From positions 1 through 41,097 of the forward strand of contig NZ_JARFYN010000058.1 in assembly GCF_030272695.1 (NCBI RefSeq): a stretch of 41,097 nt of DNA, given 5' to 3'. Under the pieces are notes generated by a model. It was not told where the DNA came from. It made no database searches and worked only from the letters and a program-made list of their open reading frames with translations. Positions 31,884 through 40,730 of the stretch are shown here, one piece after another; the stretch's first letter is position 1, and each line of letters begins with the position of its first letter. A program made the translations under genes and the position numbers. The DNA is from Martinezella calliandrae. Its GTDB lineage: Bacteria > Pseudomonadota > Alphaproteobacteria > Rhizobiales > Rhizobiaceae.

Positions 31884-33928
31884 GGCTCGATTTCATCGAA
31901 GTATGCGGCTTTCGTGGCTTCAGAGATCTCGTCCGGATTAATTTCGGGCGGGGCTTCACCGTCATCACCGGTCGCAACGGCGTGGGCAAGAGCACGCTGT
32001 GCGATGCGGTCGAGTTCGCGATCACAGGCTCCATCGACAAGTACGCCGTCGAAAAGGCAGCGAAGGAGAGCCTCAGCGATTACCTTTGGTGGCGCGGCGA
32101 AGGTGTTCCCAAAGCCCACTACGTGACAGCCTCTTTCGTCGACGACAGCGGGAACCCATTCACCATCACGCGGACGCGGGAACGCGGCTCCGATCGCTCA
32201 CCGGAGGAAATCCACGCCGCGCTTTGCCGTGGACCTGCGCCAGACGACGCACTTCGGCAGCTCACGCGGACGTCGATCATCCGCGACGAATGGATCGCCG
32301 CGCTCAGCCTGGATCTTAGCGAAACGGAGCGATTCGATCTCGTGCGCTCGGCGCTCGGTGCATTGGAAGGCTCGGAAGCCGGTAGCAGAGCCAAGGAGGT
32401 CGTGACTGCCGCCGAAGCCGCGCACACTAAAGATGAGGCCGCCTATGAGGCTGCCCGCACGCGACTGGCGGACAGACTGACGCAGCAGTCCGAGACACAA
32501 GCCGCGCTCAGCCGATCAGGGGACGTGTCCGGCGCGCTTCAGGTGATCGCCGCCGCGGCGCCGGATGCGCCCACCGAGCTGACGGCACGTCTGACTGCAG
32601 GTCGAGGCGCGCTCGCAACCGGACGAGCCAGATTGGGTCGGATGAGCGAAGCGCTTCAACTCGGTCGAGAGGTCGCGGCAGCGCAGGCGCTCTACAACGC
32701 TCCACAGGCTGTGGCGAACCGCGAGGCCGCATCGGCAGCGCACGGGGCAGCGCAGCGAGAGCATGAGGCCGCACAGCAAGCCCTCTCGGAAGCCCAACAA
32801 CGCCTCTCGCGGGAAGAAGAGATGGACGCGATGGCGGCGTCGCTGAGCCTCCTCGTCGAACACGGCGAGCGCCTCGGGCTACACGACGATCATTGCCCGC
32901 TATGTGCAGCCCATCGGACATCGGACGAGTTCGCCGCCGGTCTGGCCGCCGCGCGTCGACGGATTGCATCACTGGCGTCGGGCGTTCAGGCCGCTCGCGA
33001 TGCTCTCACCTCCGCGAAACAGAACGCGCGACAACCCAGCCTCACGTTGCAGACAGCCACCGCCGCGGTTCAAGCCCATGCGGACGAGCTGCGGCGTCTG
33101 CGTGACCAGGAAGCGGCGCATGTGGATTTCTACGATCAGTGGGGGCTCGATCACCGCTTCATCCAGGATCCTGACGGCCTGGAGCAGGCCATTTCTCCGG
33201 AACGCGACCGGTTGATCGACCTCGAGCGCGCGCTACTCGTGCTGGAGGCCTCGCAAGCGGTCTCGCGAATGGCGTCGATCGAAAGCAACATCTCGGCGGT
33301 AAGAGCTGAAATCGAGAAGCTGGCACAGGCGGTCAACCAGTCACAAAATGCCGTCACAGCGGCCCGCGAAATCGAACGCTCTGTCAGACGTGTGAGCGCG
33401 GAAATCATCGATGAGCGCCTCGCGCAGATCAGTCCTCTGCTCAACGAGCTCTATCAGCGCCTGCGACCGCACGCTGACTGGCGGACAATCGACTATAGCA
33501 TCCGCGGTGACGTGCGGCGTTTCCTAAGCCTTAAGGTAGGCGACGGGCTGAACCCGCAATTCGTCTTTAGCAGCGGTCAGCGTCGCGCCGCCGGTCTCGC
33601 CTTCCTTCTCTCGGTCCATCTTGCGCGGGCGTGGACACCGCTCAAGTCCCTTCTACTCGACGACCCGGTTCAGCACATCGACGATTTTAGGGCTCTTCAC
33701 CTGGTCGAAGTGCTCGCCGCTCTGCGCTTGGATGGGCGCCAGATAATCTGCGCCGTCGAAGACCCCGCGTTAGCCGATCTCTTGTGCCGGCGCTTGGTGA
33801 GCACTTCGACGGAGGGAGGCCGGCGTCTCGACATCGACCTTGGGCCGCTCGGCGCCACAAGCGTGGTCATCGACCAAGAAATCAATCCGATGCCTATCGG
33901 CGTTTTGCGTGGTGTCGCCACCGCATGA
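31880..33928 (+). CDS. Rad50/SMC-like AAA ATPase with zinc-hook-like motif
   Basis: 682 residues. Walker A G-R-N-G-V-G-K-S-T at 31-39, Walker B L-L-L-D-D-P at 591-596, and the ABC signature S-S-G-Q-R-R-A-A-G-L-A near 564-574. A coiled coil of about 160-540 is interrupted near its middle by H-C-P-L-C (Cys339, Cys342), like the zinc hook of Rad50. The last 50 residues form a small beta-rich end. Such ATPases tether or scan DNA ends and control effectors. Smaller than Rad50 (about 1000-1300) but typical of compact ABC conflict ATPases. The stop overlaps the next ATG, so the nuclease-STAND gene is co-translated. Confidence 0.9.
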   Translation: MRLDFIEVCGFRGFRDLVRINFGRGFTVITGRNGVGKSTLCDAVEFAITGSIDKYAVEKAAKESLSDYLWWRGEGVPKAHYVTASFVDDSGNPFTITRTRERGSDRSPEEIHAALCRGPAPDDALRQLTRTSIIRDEWIAALSLDLSETERFDLVRSALGALEGSEAGSRAKEVVTAAEAAHTKDEAAYEAARTRLADRLTQQSETQAALSRSGDVSGALQVIAAAAPDAPTELTARLTAGRGALATGRARLGRMSEALQLGREVAAAQALYNAPQAVANREAASAAHGAAQREHEAAQQALSEAQQRLSREEEMDAMAASLSLLVEHGERLGLHDDHCPLCAAHRTSDEFAAGLAAARRRIASLASGVQAARDALTSAKQNARQPSLTLQTATAAVQAHADELRRLRDQEAAHVDFYDQWGLDHRFIQDPDGLEQAISPERDRLIDLERALLVLEASQAVSRMASIESNISAVRAEIEKLAQAVNQSQNAVTAAREIERSVRRVSAEIIDERLAQISPLLNELYQRLRPHADWRTIDYSIRGDVRRFLSLKVGDGLNPQFVFSSGQRRAAGLAFLLSVHLARAWTPLKSLLLDDPVQHIDDFRALHLVEVLAALRLDGRQIICAVEDPALADLLCRRLVSTSTEGGRRLDIDLGPLGATSVVIDQEINPMPIGVLRGVATA

Positions 33929-36243
33929 CGGCAGAGAGCGCGCAAATCGAGCTTCCGGCACCGCGCGAACGTCGAGCGCACGGCCCCTGGAGCGATCTGG
34001 CGCTCCACACCATTGGCTGGCGTGCGTTTCAGGATCTTTGTTCGCAGGTGTGCGAAGTCGTGCTCGGCCGACCCGTAGAGATCTTCCGTGAAGCACAGGA
34101 CGGCGGCCAGGACGCGGTCTTCCTGATCCCCTCGGGAACAGACGCACCGCCCATCGGCACGGTCCAGTGCAAGCACACCTCCGATGCCATGAGGGCCTTG
34201 AAGCTCAGCGATCTCACCGCCGAGCTTGAGAATGTCGAGGAACTGGTCAAAGCCGGTCAGGCGGACACCTATGCCTTCATGACGAACATGAGCGTAGATG
34301 CGCCTGTCGCGGCGGCGATGCGCGCCAGGCTCCGAGCGCTCGGCGTACGTAAGCCGCACATCCTTGGTCGCCAGTATATCGTCCGGGTCATCAGAACCAG
34401 CGCGCGGCTGCGTGCCCTCGTCCCGCAGGTTTACGGCTTGGGGGATCTCACCTCGATCGTGGACGAGCGGCTAAGCGAGCAAAGCCGAGCGCTGCTTGAC
34501 AGTTGGATTCCAAAGCTCCGCACCTATGTGCCCACAAGAGCCCATCGCGACGCCGTCAACGCCATTTCCAACCACGGCGTAGTGCTCCTGTTGGGGAATC
34601 CCTCAAGCGGCAAATCAGCGATCGGCGCGATCGTCTCGACGATCGCTTCGGAAAACCCGGATAACACCGTTCTCGCTCTGACCAGTCCCCGCGATTTCGA
34701 GGCTGGATGGAATCCGAACGATCCAGGCCGCTTCTTTTGGATCGATGACGCCTTCGGCTCGAATGTGCTACGCGACGACTATGTGCAGGACTGGGCGTCG
34801 GCCTTCTCGAAGCTGCGCGCCGCGATCAAGCACGGCAACCGCTTCCTCCTGACCTCCCGCAAGCATATCTATGAAGCGGCGCGGCGTCGGCTCGGACAGC
34901 GCAACCTTGCCCAATTCGCTGATGGCAGCGCCGTCGTCGATGTCGGCGAACTGACATTCGAAGAGAAGGCGCAGATCCTCTATAACCATGTGAATTTCGG
35001 CGAGCAAAGTCAGAGCTGGCGATCGAGCGTCAAGCCACACCTGCCCGCAGTCGCCGCCGTACACGACTTTCTTCCTGGGATTGCCGAACGTCTTGGCGAC
35101 CCGAACTTCACCAAGGGGCTCGCGCCCCGCGAAAGCTCCCTCGTTCGCTTCATGGAAGAACCGACAGAGCATTTGATCGATACGGTCAATGCCCTGGATG
35201 ATCAGCTTCAAGCCGCGCTCATCTTGGTTTACGTCCATCAAGCCGGCTTCGATCCCAGCGAGCACGATGTGTTGGCCGCCCAGGCGGTCGCGGAGCTGAC
35301 GGGGTACAGCCTCGCTAAGATCCAGGATTGTTTCGCCGAGCTGAAGGGCTCGTTCCTGAAACTTTCCGGATCAAAATGGACCTTCGCCCATCCGACGATA
35401 TCCGACGCGCTGACGGAGATCCTGCGTCAGAAGCCGCATATGATGGCGGCGCTCATACGGGGCGCGACGATCGACACCATTCTCAACAGTTTCACGTGCG
35501 AGGGCTCGCCTCTCATTCGAGACGCACTTGTCATCCCGGCGACGCTCGACGATGCTCTGGTCGGCCGGCTCGGCCACACCCCCGATGAATGGCACCGCAA
35601 TTGGATGCTATTCCACTTCCTGTCTTATCGGGCGAGCGGACCCGTATTCGCCAAAGCGGTCCAACAATTCCCAGATTTACTTCGACGGTCCTGCTGGCGA
35701 ACCGACCTCGCTGGCAACAATCCCCAGATCGCGGCCTACGCCCGAGCCCATCACCTCGGCGTCTTGCCGGACGATCTGCGCTGGGAGGCGGCCGACACCC
35801 TGGAATTCGCCGTCGTCACGAACCTAGATCCTTCCGTCTTCGATGAACCAGACATGCTAGCGCTCATACCTCCGATGAAATTGGTCGGCATGGGGTTGGC
35901 ACTGCGAACAACTGTGCTGCCTTCGCTTGAGGAGCGGATCGACGAGATCGTCGCCGACGCTGACTTGGACGAGGAGCCTGACAGCCACTTCAAGAAGCTT
36001 CTTGGCGTGCTCGATCGCATTGAGGCGATCGGTGTCGACGCGGACGCCACAGCCCTAATCGACGATGCGCGCAATCAGGTTGCGCGGTCGATCAAGGGAC
36101 TGGAAGAGCGCAAGCGCAAGCAGGAGGAAGGCTCAGAAGACGAATCGGATTGGACGCACATCGTGACGCAAAAGAAGGAGGAAGCTCCGGCTCCCACTCC
36201 AGTCGCCACGAAGCGCTCGGTGTTCGACGATGTCGACAAATAG
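33925..36243 (+). CDS. Mrr-like restriction endonuclease fused to a STAND (nSTAND3-like) NTPase
   Basis: 772 residues from ATG 33925. Residues 33-90 have the PD-(D/E)xK fold of Mrr-type nucleases: W-R-A-F-Q-D-L-C, G-G-Q-D63-A-V-F and Q81-C-K83, an active site of D and QxK. Residues 190-480 form a STAND NTPase: Walker A G-N-P-S-S-G-K-S at 224-231 and Walker B W-I-D-D-A at 272-276. A long helical C-terminus (480-720, likely sensing repeats) ends in a charged low-complexity tail. Nuclease plus STAND is the architecture of AVAST-type sensors, which recognise a phage protein, oligomerise and cut DNA. A longer frame from 33784 reads through the ATPase gene and is ignored. Confidence 0.85.
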   Translation: MTAESAQIELPAPRERRAHGPWSDLALHTIGWRAFQDLCSQVCEVVLGRPVEIFREAQDGGQDAVFLIPSGTDAPPIGTVQCKHTSDAMRALKLSDLTAELENVEELVKAGQADTYAFMTNMSVDAPVAAAMRARLRALGVRKPHILGRQYIVRVIRTSARLRALVPQVYGLGDLTSIVDERLSEQSRALLDSWIPKLRTYVPTRAHRDAVNAISNHGVVLLLGNPSSGKSAIGAIVSTIASENPDNTVLALTSPRDFEAGWNPNDPGRFFWIDDAFGSNVLRDDYVQDWASAFSKLRAAIKHGNRFLLTSRKHIYEAARRRLGQRNLAQFADGSAVVDVGELTFEEKAQILYNHVNFGEQSQSWRSSVKPHLPAVAAVHDFLPGIAERLGDPNFTKGLAPRESSLVRFMEEPTEHLIDTVNALDDQLQAALILVYVHQAGFDPSEHDVLAAQAVAELTGYSLAKIQDCFAELKGSFLKLSGSKWTFAHPTISDALTEILRQKPHMMAALIRGATIDTILNSFTCEGSPLIRDALVIPATLDDALVGRLGHTPDEWHRNWMLFHFLSYRASGPVFAKAVQQFPDLLRRSCWRTDLAGNNPQIAAYARAHHLGVLPDDLRWEAADTLEFAVVTNLDPSVFDEPDMLALIPPMKLVGMGLALRTTVLPSLEERIDEIVADADLDEEPDSHFKKLLGVLDRIEAIGVDADATALIDDARNQVARSIKGLEERKRKQEEGSEDESDWTHIVTQKKEEAPAPTPVATKRSVFDDVDK

Positions 36244-36560
36244 TCAGGAGATACCGAGCGGTTGTCCGAAAGCGGCTAGGTGATCGCATCGCCGCCTCGT
36301 GACGGCGGGCTACTGAGGTACGTCGACGCTAAAGGGTTGCCAACGCGGGACATCCAAATTCCTGACTTCACCTCGACAAGATCAAGGTCAAGAGCCGAAA
36401 TTACCGTTGACGAGCCCAGCACGCCCCGGAGAAAGCGATGTCCCCTCTTGCCAGGACGCAAGGCAAACAGGCTTGATAGTGGAAGGCGTCGCCGGTTGCA
36501 TCGATCGGCCCGCCTCAAGTAGATAAAAGTAAAGTGGCCCGCATACGGGCGGGAGGACTC
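36244..36560. other. Gap between the defence operon and the GHKL gene
   Basis: 317 bases. An inverted repeat CCGCC/GGCGG with a 7-nt loop at 36292-36308 may end the preceding transcript. The rest is moderately AT-rich near 36518-36535 (AGATAAAAGTAAAG), where a promoter for the next gene could lie. GGGAGG at 36551-36556 is its ribosome-binding site. No gene is visible. Confidence 0.4.
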
Positions 36561-38612
36561 ATGGCGGGCGAAGAACACGTCTCCGTTGCAGTAAGAGATG
36601 ACTTTCTGGCGCGCCAAACAAAGGCCAAGCCAATACCTGCGCTCGCCGAGCTGCTGTGGAACAGTCTCGACGGAGAGGCCAGCGACGTCTCGGTGGAGTT
36701 CGTACACAACGATCTGGCGGGCGGCATGTCCAAGATCGTGGTCTACGACAATGGCGACGGGTTCTCCCGCATCGATGCACGGGCGCTGTTTGGCAATCTC
36801 GGTGGCTCGTGGAAGCGCCATACGCGTCAGACGAAGCGCACTCACCGCATGATCCATGGCCAGGAGGGTCGCGGTCGTTACAAGGCATTCGCCCTCGGTC
36901 AATCGGCCACCTGGAAAGTGTGTTACGACGGCGCAGACGGGCGCAAAGCGTTTGACGTCAGACTCCTGGAATCTGACCTCACGGACGTCACAATCACGGA
37001 GGAGATCCCTGCCCCTGACCGAGGAACAGGCGTGATCGTTGAAATCGACGATCTCCGACGCGATTTCAGGGTCTTCGAGAGCGAGGAAGGTCTTCAGGAT
37101 CTGAATGAGATTTTCGCTCTCTACCTCATGAACTATCGCGGCGTGTCAGTAGCGATCGCCGGCCAAAGGCTCGATCCCGAGAAGGCGATAGCGAGCCATC
37201 ACAAAGCTCCTCTTCCGCCGATTGTCGCTGCGGACGGCAGCCAACATAGCGTGGAGTTGGAGGTCATCGAATGGCGAACGGATGCGCGCCGCGTGCTCTA
37301 TCTCTGCTCCGCGAACGGATTTCCGTTTGATCAGGTCGAGACCCGTTTTCACATCCCCGGCTTCTCGTTTTCGGCGTACCTGAAATCCAGCTACGTCGAG
37401 GAGCTTCACAACGAGGAGCGGGTCGCGCTCTCGGAAATGGATCCGCTTCTGACCACTGCGGTCGAACATGCCCGATCCGCGATCAAGGACTATTTTCGAG
37501 AGAAAGCAGCGGAAAAGGCCCGCTCGCTCGTCGACGAATGGATCGCCGAGGATGTGTATCCATATCGGGGCGATCCGCAAAACGCCGTCGAAAAGGTAGA
37601 ACGTCAGGTCTTCGATATCGTCGCGGTTCAAGTTCAGGAGCTGGCGCCGGACCTCGGGCTTAGCTCGGCAAAGGCAAAAGCCCTGCATCTTCGCATGCTT
37701 CGCAACGCCATTGAGCGCGGACCGGAGGAGTTGCAACTGATCTTGAAGGAAGTTCTGGACCTGCCAGCCCGCAAGCAGAAAGAGCTTGCCACGCTCCTGC
37801 AGGAGACAACGCTTTCCGCAATCATCACGGCCGCCAAGACCGTTGCCGACCGGCTAAAATTCATCGCTGCCCTTGAATCGATCGTCTTTGATCCCGAAAC
37901 CAAGGGCCGGCTCAAGGAGCGAACCCAGCTCCACAAGATCCTCGCCGAAAACACCTGGATTTTCGGCGAAGAGTATAACCTGTGGGTCAGCGACAAGGAT
38001 CTTCGCCGCGTCCTCGAAAAGCACCGAGATCACCTCGATCCTGACATCTCGATTGACGAGCCCGTGAAGGTGATCGGCAAGACGCGCGGCATCATCGATC
38101 TAATGTTCTCCCGATCCACCCGCCGACACCGAGCCAACGACATCGAACACATGATCGTCGAGCTTAAGGCCCCGAAGGTGAAGATCGGCGCCAAGGAAAT
38201 CACCCAGGCGAAGCAATATGCGATCGCTGTCACATCGGATGAGCGATTTTCGACCGTCGAGGGAGTCCGCTGGCACTTCTGGCTTGTGTCCAACGCCTAT
38301 GATGACTTTGCCAAACACGAAATCGATAGCGGGCCGGATCGGGAGCGGCGCCTAATCGCAAAAGGACCTCGACATATCGTCGGCATCAAGACGTGGGGCG
38401 AACTCATAGAGGACAACCGCGCCCGCCTTCAGTTTTTTCAGGAGCATCTGCAGCATTCCGCCGATGAGAGCACCGCGATTAAGTATCTCCAGGAAAAGCA
38501 CAGCCAATACCTTGAGGGTGTCGTCGTCGAGGAAGCCGGCGAAGGCCAAGACGGCGAACCGGCGGACCCTGCCCCGGAAACACCGAACAACCTGTTTAGC
38601 CGACTGGTCTAG
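36561..38612 (+). CDS. GHKL (MORC/Hsp90-like) ATPase with C-terminal PD-(D/E)xK-like nuclease domain
   Basis: 683 residues from ATG 36561, with GGGAGG 5 bases upstream. GHKL ATP-binding features: N-box E30-L-L-W-N34-S-L-D, G1 box D63-N-G-D-G67, and G2/lid G100-Q-E-G-R-G-R-Y-K. A transducer-like middle region (150-330) and a coiled helical stretch (330-450) follow. The C-terminal part has G-I-I-D513-L-M-F and V-E534-L-K536, spaced as in PD-(D/E)xK nucleases, followed by an A-K-Q-Y-A helix. ATP-driven dimerisation gating a nuclease would be the expected mechanism. It stands in the same direction as the defence operon but after a 317-base gap, so it is probably a separate unit of the same island. 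Confidence 0.85.
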   Translation: MAGEEHVSVAVRDDFLARQTKAKPIPALAELLWNSLDGEASDVSVEFVHNDLAGGMSKIVVYDNGDGFSRIDARALFGNLGGSWKRHTRQTKRTHRMIHGQEGRGRYKAFALGQSATWKVCYDGADGRKAFDVRLLESDLTDVTITEEIPAPDRGTGVIVEIDDLRRDFRVFESEEGLQDLNEIFALYLMNYRGVSVAIAGQRLDPEKAIASHHKAPLPPIVAADGSQHSVELEVIEWRTDARRVLYLCSANGFPFDQVETRFHIPGFSFSAYLKSSYVEELHNEERVALSEMDPLLTTAVEHARSAIKDYFREKAAEKARSLVDEWIAEDVYPYRGDPQNAVEKVERQVFDIVAVQVQELAPDLGLSSAKAKALHLRMLRNAIERGPEELQLILKEVLDLPARKQKELATLLQETTLSAIITAAKTVADRLKFIAALESIVFDPETKGRLKERTQLHKILAENTWIFGEEYNLWVSDKDLRRVLEKHRDHLDPDISIDEPVKVIGKTRGIIDLMFSRSTRRHRANDIEHMIVELKAPKVKIGAKEITQAKQYAIAVTSDERFSTVEGVRWHFWLVSNAYDDFAKHEIDSGPDRERRLIAKGPRHIVGIKTWGELIEDNRARLQFFQEHLQHSADESTAIKYLQEKHSQYLEGVVVEEAGEGQDGEPADPAPETPNNLFSRLV

Positions 38613-38639
38613 ATGTGGCCTCTCAGGGCCATCTCGAGG

Positions 38640-38927
38640 CTGGTCCGCTTCACGGCCGAACCCGAGGAGCCGTCCGAACAGATCGATTTGCCGGAGAGCG
38701 CTGCGCGCTCGACGCACGAACTGTTCTCCAGCCAGTGTGAGGTAGACACCGCCATGGTGTCGATGGAAGAGCGAAGCTCCCAGGTGGTCCTCAAGGTCGC
38801 GGATCCGTCGGCTAACTGCCGACTCACTGATCTCAAGGCGCAACGCTGCTTTGCGAAAGCTGCCATGCTCTGCTGCCGCTAAGAAATAGCGGAGATGACG
38901 TACGGCGATCACCTGTTGTTTCGGCAC
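38640..38927 (-). pseudogene. LysR-family regulator, N-terminal HTH remnant
   Basis: GTG 38927 opens a frame with V-R-H-L-R-Y-F-L-A-A-A-E-H-G-S-F-R-K-A-A-L-R-L, the LysR HTH, S-A-V-S-R-R-I-R-D-L-E recognition helix, and F-H-R-H-H-G-G-V-Y-L-T-L-A-G. The effector domain of about 200 residues is missing. The frame runs antisense into the end of the GHKL gene. The break coincides with the end of the island, which suggests that the island or a deletion removed the rest. Confidence 0.8.
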
Positions 38928-39140
38928 GCAATGACTTCTCGATCAAACCACGTTATCTCATGCTGCACCTGGCCAGAGCGCACTAACGCTACTGTCTTCG
39001 GCTACGGAGGGGGAGGTCAGATGTCGACGGCGAAATGCTATGTTCCTGCGCATGATGTCCGCCCCCCCCCAGCAAACGGGCGAGCGAAGATATGCTCCGC
39101 TCGCCGGACGCGGGTGCGTTTGACATCGACCCCATGGGCC
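38928..39140. other. Gap with a C9 homopolymer
   Basis: No gene seen. A run of nine C (39062-39070) lies in it. Such runs are prone to sequencing error and slippage. Confidence 0.4.
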
Positions 39141-39725
39141 TCAGGCCGCCTGGGATCGAGCGGTCTTGAGGGCGGCCGACCACCATAGCAGGTCGTTGAT
39201 CATCGTCTCGGCCGCGTCATCGCTCTTGGCAAGCGCCGCCTTGACGTCGCCGCCGGTGAAATAGGCCATAAGCGTGTCGGGCGGCAAATGCACGGCGCTG
39301 CGGATCGGCGCCATCTGCAGCTCAACCGCTGTGTCGCGAAGCTGCTGAACGCTGCGCACCCCGCTGGCACCACCGTAGCTGACGAAGCCGATCGGCTTGC
39401 GGTTCCACTCCGGATACACCCAGTCGAGCGCGTTCTTGAGCACAGCGGGCGGCCCGAAATTATACTCGGCCGCAACGATTACGAAGGCGTCCGAGTTGGC
39501 GATCTCGGACGTCCAGCGCTGCACCGCTTCATCCGGGTAGGCCGGTCGGCCAGGCATCGCCGGCGGCATCATCTGATCGAAGAACGGCATCGTGAAATCA
39601 CGGAGGTCGAGAAGCTTGGCCGTGACGCTCTGGCGCTTCGCCAGATGATCATGGAACCACTGCGCCGGCTGATCGCCGAACCGGCCCTCGCGCGTGCTGC
39701 TGATGATAATCGAAACCGTCGTCAT
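39141..39725 (-). CDS. NAD(P)H-dependent FMN reductase family flavoprotein
   Basis: 194 residues from ATG 39725. The flavodoxin-like fold is shown by V-S-I-I-I-S-S-T-R-E-G-R at 4-15 (FMN phosphate site), A-E-Y-N-F-G-P-P-A-V-L-K-N-A-L-D-W near 90-106, and F-V-S-Y-G-G-A-S-G near 118-126. These enzymes reduce quinones or azo/nitro compounds or supply reduced FMN. A longer frame from 40325 is only a shadow of the pirin gene. It follows the pirin gene in the same direction after 56 bases and is probably co-transcribed. Confidence 0.9.
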   Translation of the reverse strand: MTTVSIIISSTREGRFGDQPAQWFHDHLAKRQSVTAKLLDLRDFTMPFFDQMMPPAMPGRPAYPDEAVQRWTSEIANSDAFVIVAAEYNFGPPAVLKNALDWVYPEWNRKPIGFVSYGGASGVRSVQQLRDTAVELQMAPIRSAVHLPPDTLMAYFTGGDVKAALAKSDDAAETMINDLLWWSAALKTARSQAA

Positions 39726-39781
39726 GCGTTGATCCTTTTGTTGATCCGGGTTGCTTTTGAAGAAGCGAAAGAGCCTGTTGA

Positions 39782-40636
39782 TCATCGCGGCCGTATCGCT
39801 TGGATGCGAGCTTCGCCGGCCGCGAGGGCAGCGGCCGAGGTGTGGACCGAGTAGTATCCGAGGACGAGATCGTGCCGATGGGGAACGGCTGAGCCGAGCA
39901 CGAAGGTCGCGCCCTGCGGGCCGGCCTCGATTGCGATCGGTATCTCGCCGGGCTCGAATGCTGCGAGTTCGCCGGCGTCGATCACCTCGCCCGCCATGAG
40001 ACTGCCATTGGCGACGCTCAGAAACGAAACGGCATGGCCTTCTGGCGGCATGAACGTCCAGTGCTCGCCGGGATCGAGCGTGACCAGAAGATAAGTCATG
40101 CCCACTGGCGACTGCGCGGGGCTCTTCGCGCCCGCATATTCGCCGACCATCACGCGGGCAGGCCCGACGCCGGGCGTGAACTGCGCCTCGATGAATTGCG
40201 ACAGCGACGGCGCATTTTCGAGTTCGGGGGACAGCGCTACCCAAAGCTGGAAACCTTGAATCGAATTCGATGCTCCGGCCGTCACTTCGTCGCCGTGCCA
40301 CACGCCACCGCCGGCCCGCATCCATTCGAGGCCGCCATACCGGATTGTGCCGCTTCCATCCTTGGGATCATTGAACAGCATCTCGCCTTTGGTAACGACC
40401 GTTATCGTGCCGATGCCGGAGTGAGGATGGACCGTAGCCTTGTCGATGACAGAGCTATCCGCCTCAAAGAAATCGAGGAACACAAACGGCTTGAGGAGTT
40501 CACCGAGGTCTGATGGCCCCATCAGCCGGGTTATCGCCCCCGACGGGCGGCCACGAGTCTTGGTGACGATGGTGCGCGCACGACCGCGCTCGGTCGGCAG
40601 GACGCTCGCCGCAGATGAGTGTGTGATAGTCGACAT
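39782..40636 (-). CDS. Pirin family protein
   Basis: 284 residues, the family length. Two cupin domains. The metal site in the N-terminal one is given by His70 and His72 (H-P-H-S-G-I-G-T) and by His114 with the following acidic residues (V-W-H-G-D-E). Pirins are iron proteins, some acting as quercetinase, others as transcription cofactors or redox sensors. Start ATG 40636 is divergent from a LysR gene, the usual arrangement of a pirin, a flavoprotein reductase and their regulator under oxidative or quinone stress. Confidence 0.92.
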   Translation of the reverse strand: MSTITHSSAASVLPTERGRARTIVTKTRGRPSGAITRLMGPSDLGELLKPFVFLDFFEADSSVIDKATVHPHSGIGTITVVTKGEMLFNDPKDGSGTIRYGGLEWMRAGGGVWHGDEVTAGASNSIQGFQLWVALSPELENAPSLSQFIEAQFTPGVGPARVMVGEYAGAKSPAQSPVGMTYLLVTLDPGEHWTFMPPEGHAVSFLSVANGSLMAGEVIDAGELAAFEPGEIPIAIEAGPQGATFVLGSAVPHRHDLVLGYYSVHTSAAALAAGEARIQAIRPR

Positions 40637-40696
40637 CGGCCTTCCCTCCTCGGGTCGACCTACATTGCGGCGTGGCCGTCCATCGAAGAAGCCACT

Positions 40697-40730
40697 TTGA
40701 TCTGATCAGAAGTATCAGTATATATGATGG
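40697..40730. promoter_or_regulatory. Probable LysR operator/promoter region
   Basis: TCTGATCAGA (40701-40710) is a perfect 10-bp palindrome, followed by TATCAGTATATATGATGG, an AT-rich stretch with promoter character. It lies in the 94-base gap between the pirin and LysR starts, where a LysR dimer usually binds. Confidence 0.5.

Noticed and set aside
33784..33924. Longer start for the Mrr-STAND protein
   Set aside because: It would overlap 145 bases of the ATPase gene in another frame, while ATG 33925 overlaps the ATPase stop by 4 bases as in the rest of the operon.
38352..38639. Continuation of the LysR frame into the GHKL gene
   Set aside because: After about 38640 the translation loses LysR sequence and is antisense to a well-supported ATPase/nuclease frame.
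39062..39070. C9 run as a phase-variation tract
   Set aside because: It lies in a gap, not in a coding frame or between promoter boxes of an identified gene, so there is no gene for it to switch.
39141..40325. 394-codon minus-strand frame joining the FMN reductase to an upstream part
   Set aside because: The upstream 200 codons are an out-of-frame reading of the pirin gene; the reductase has its own ATG at 39725.
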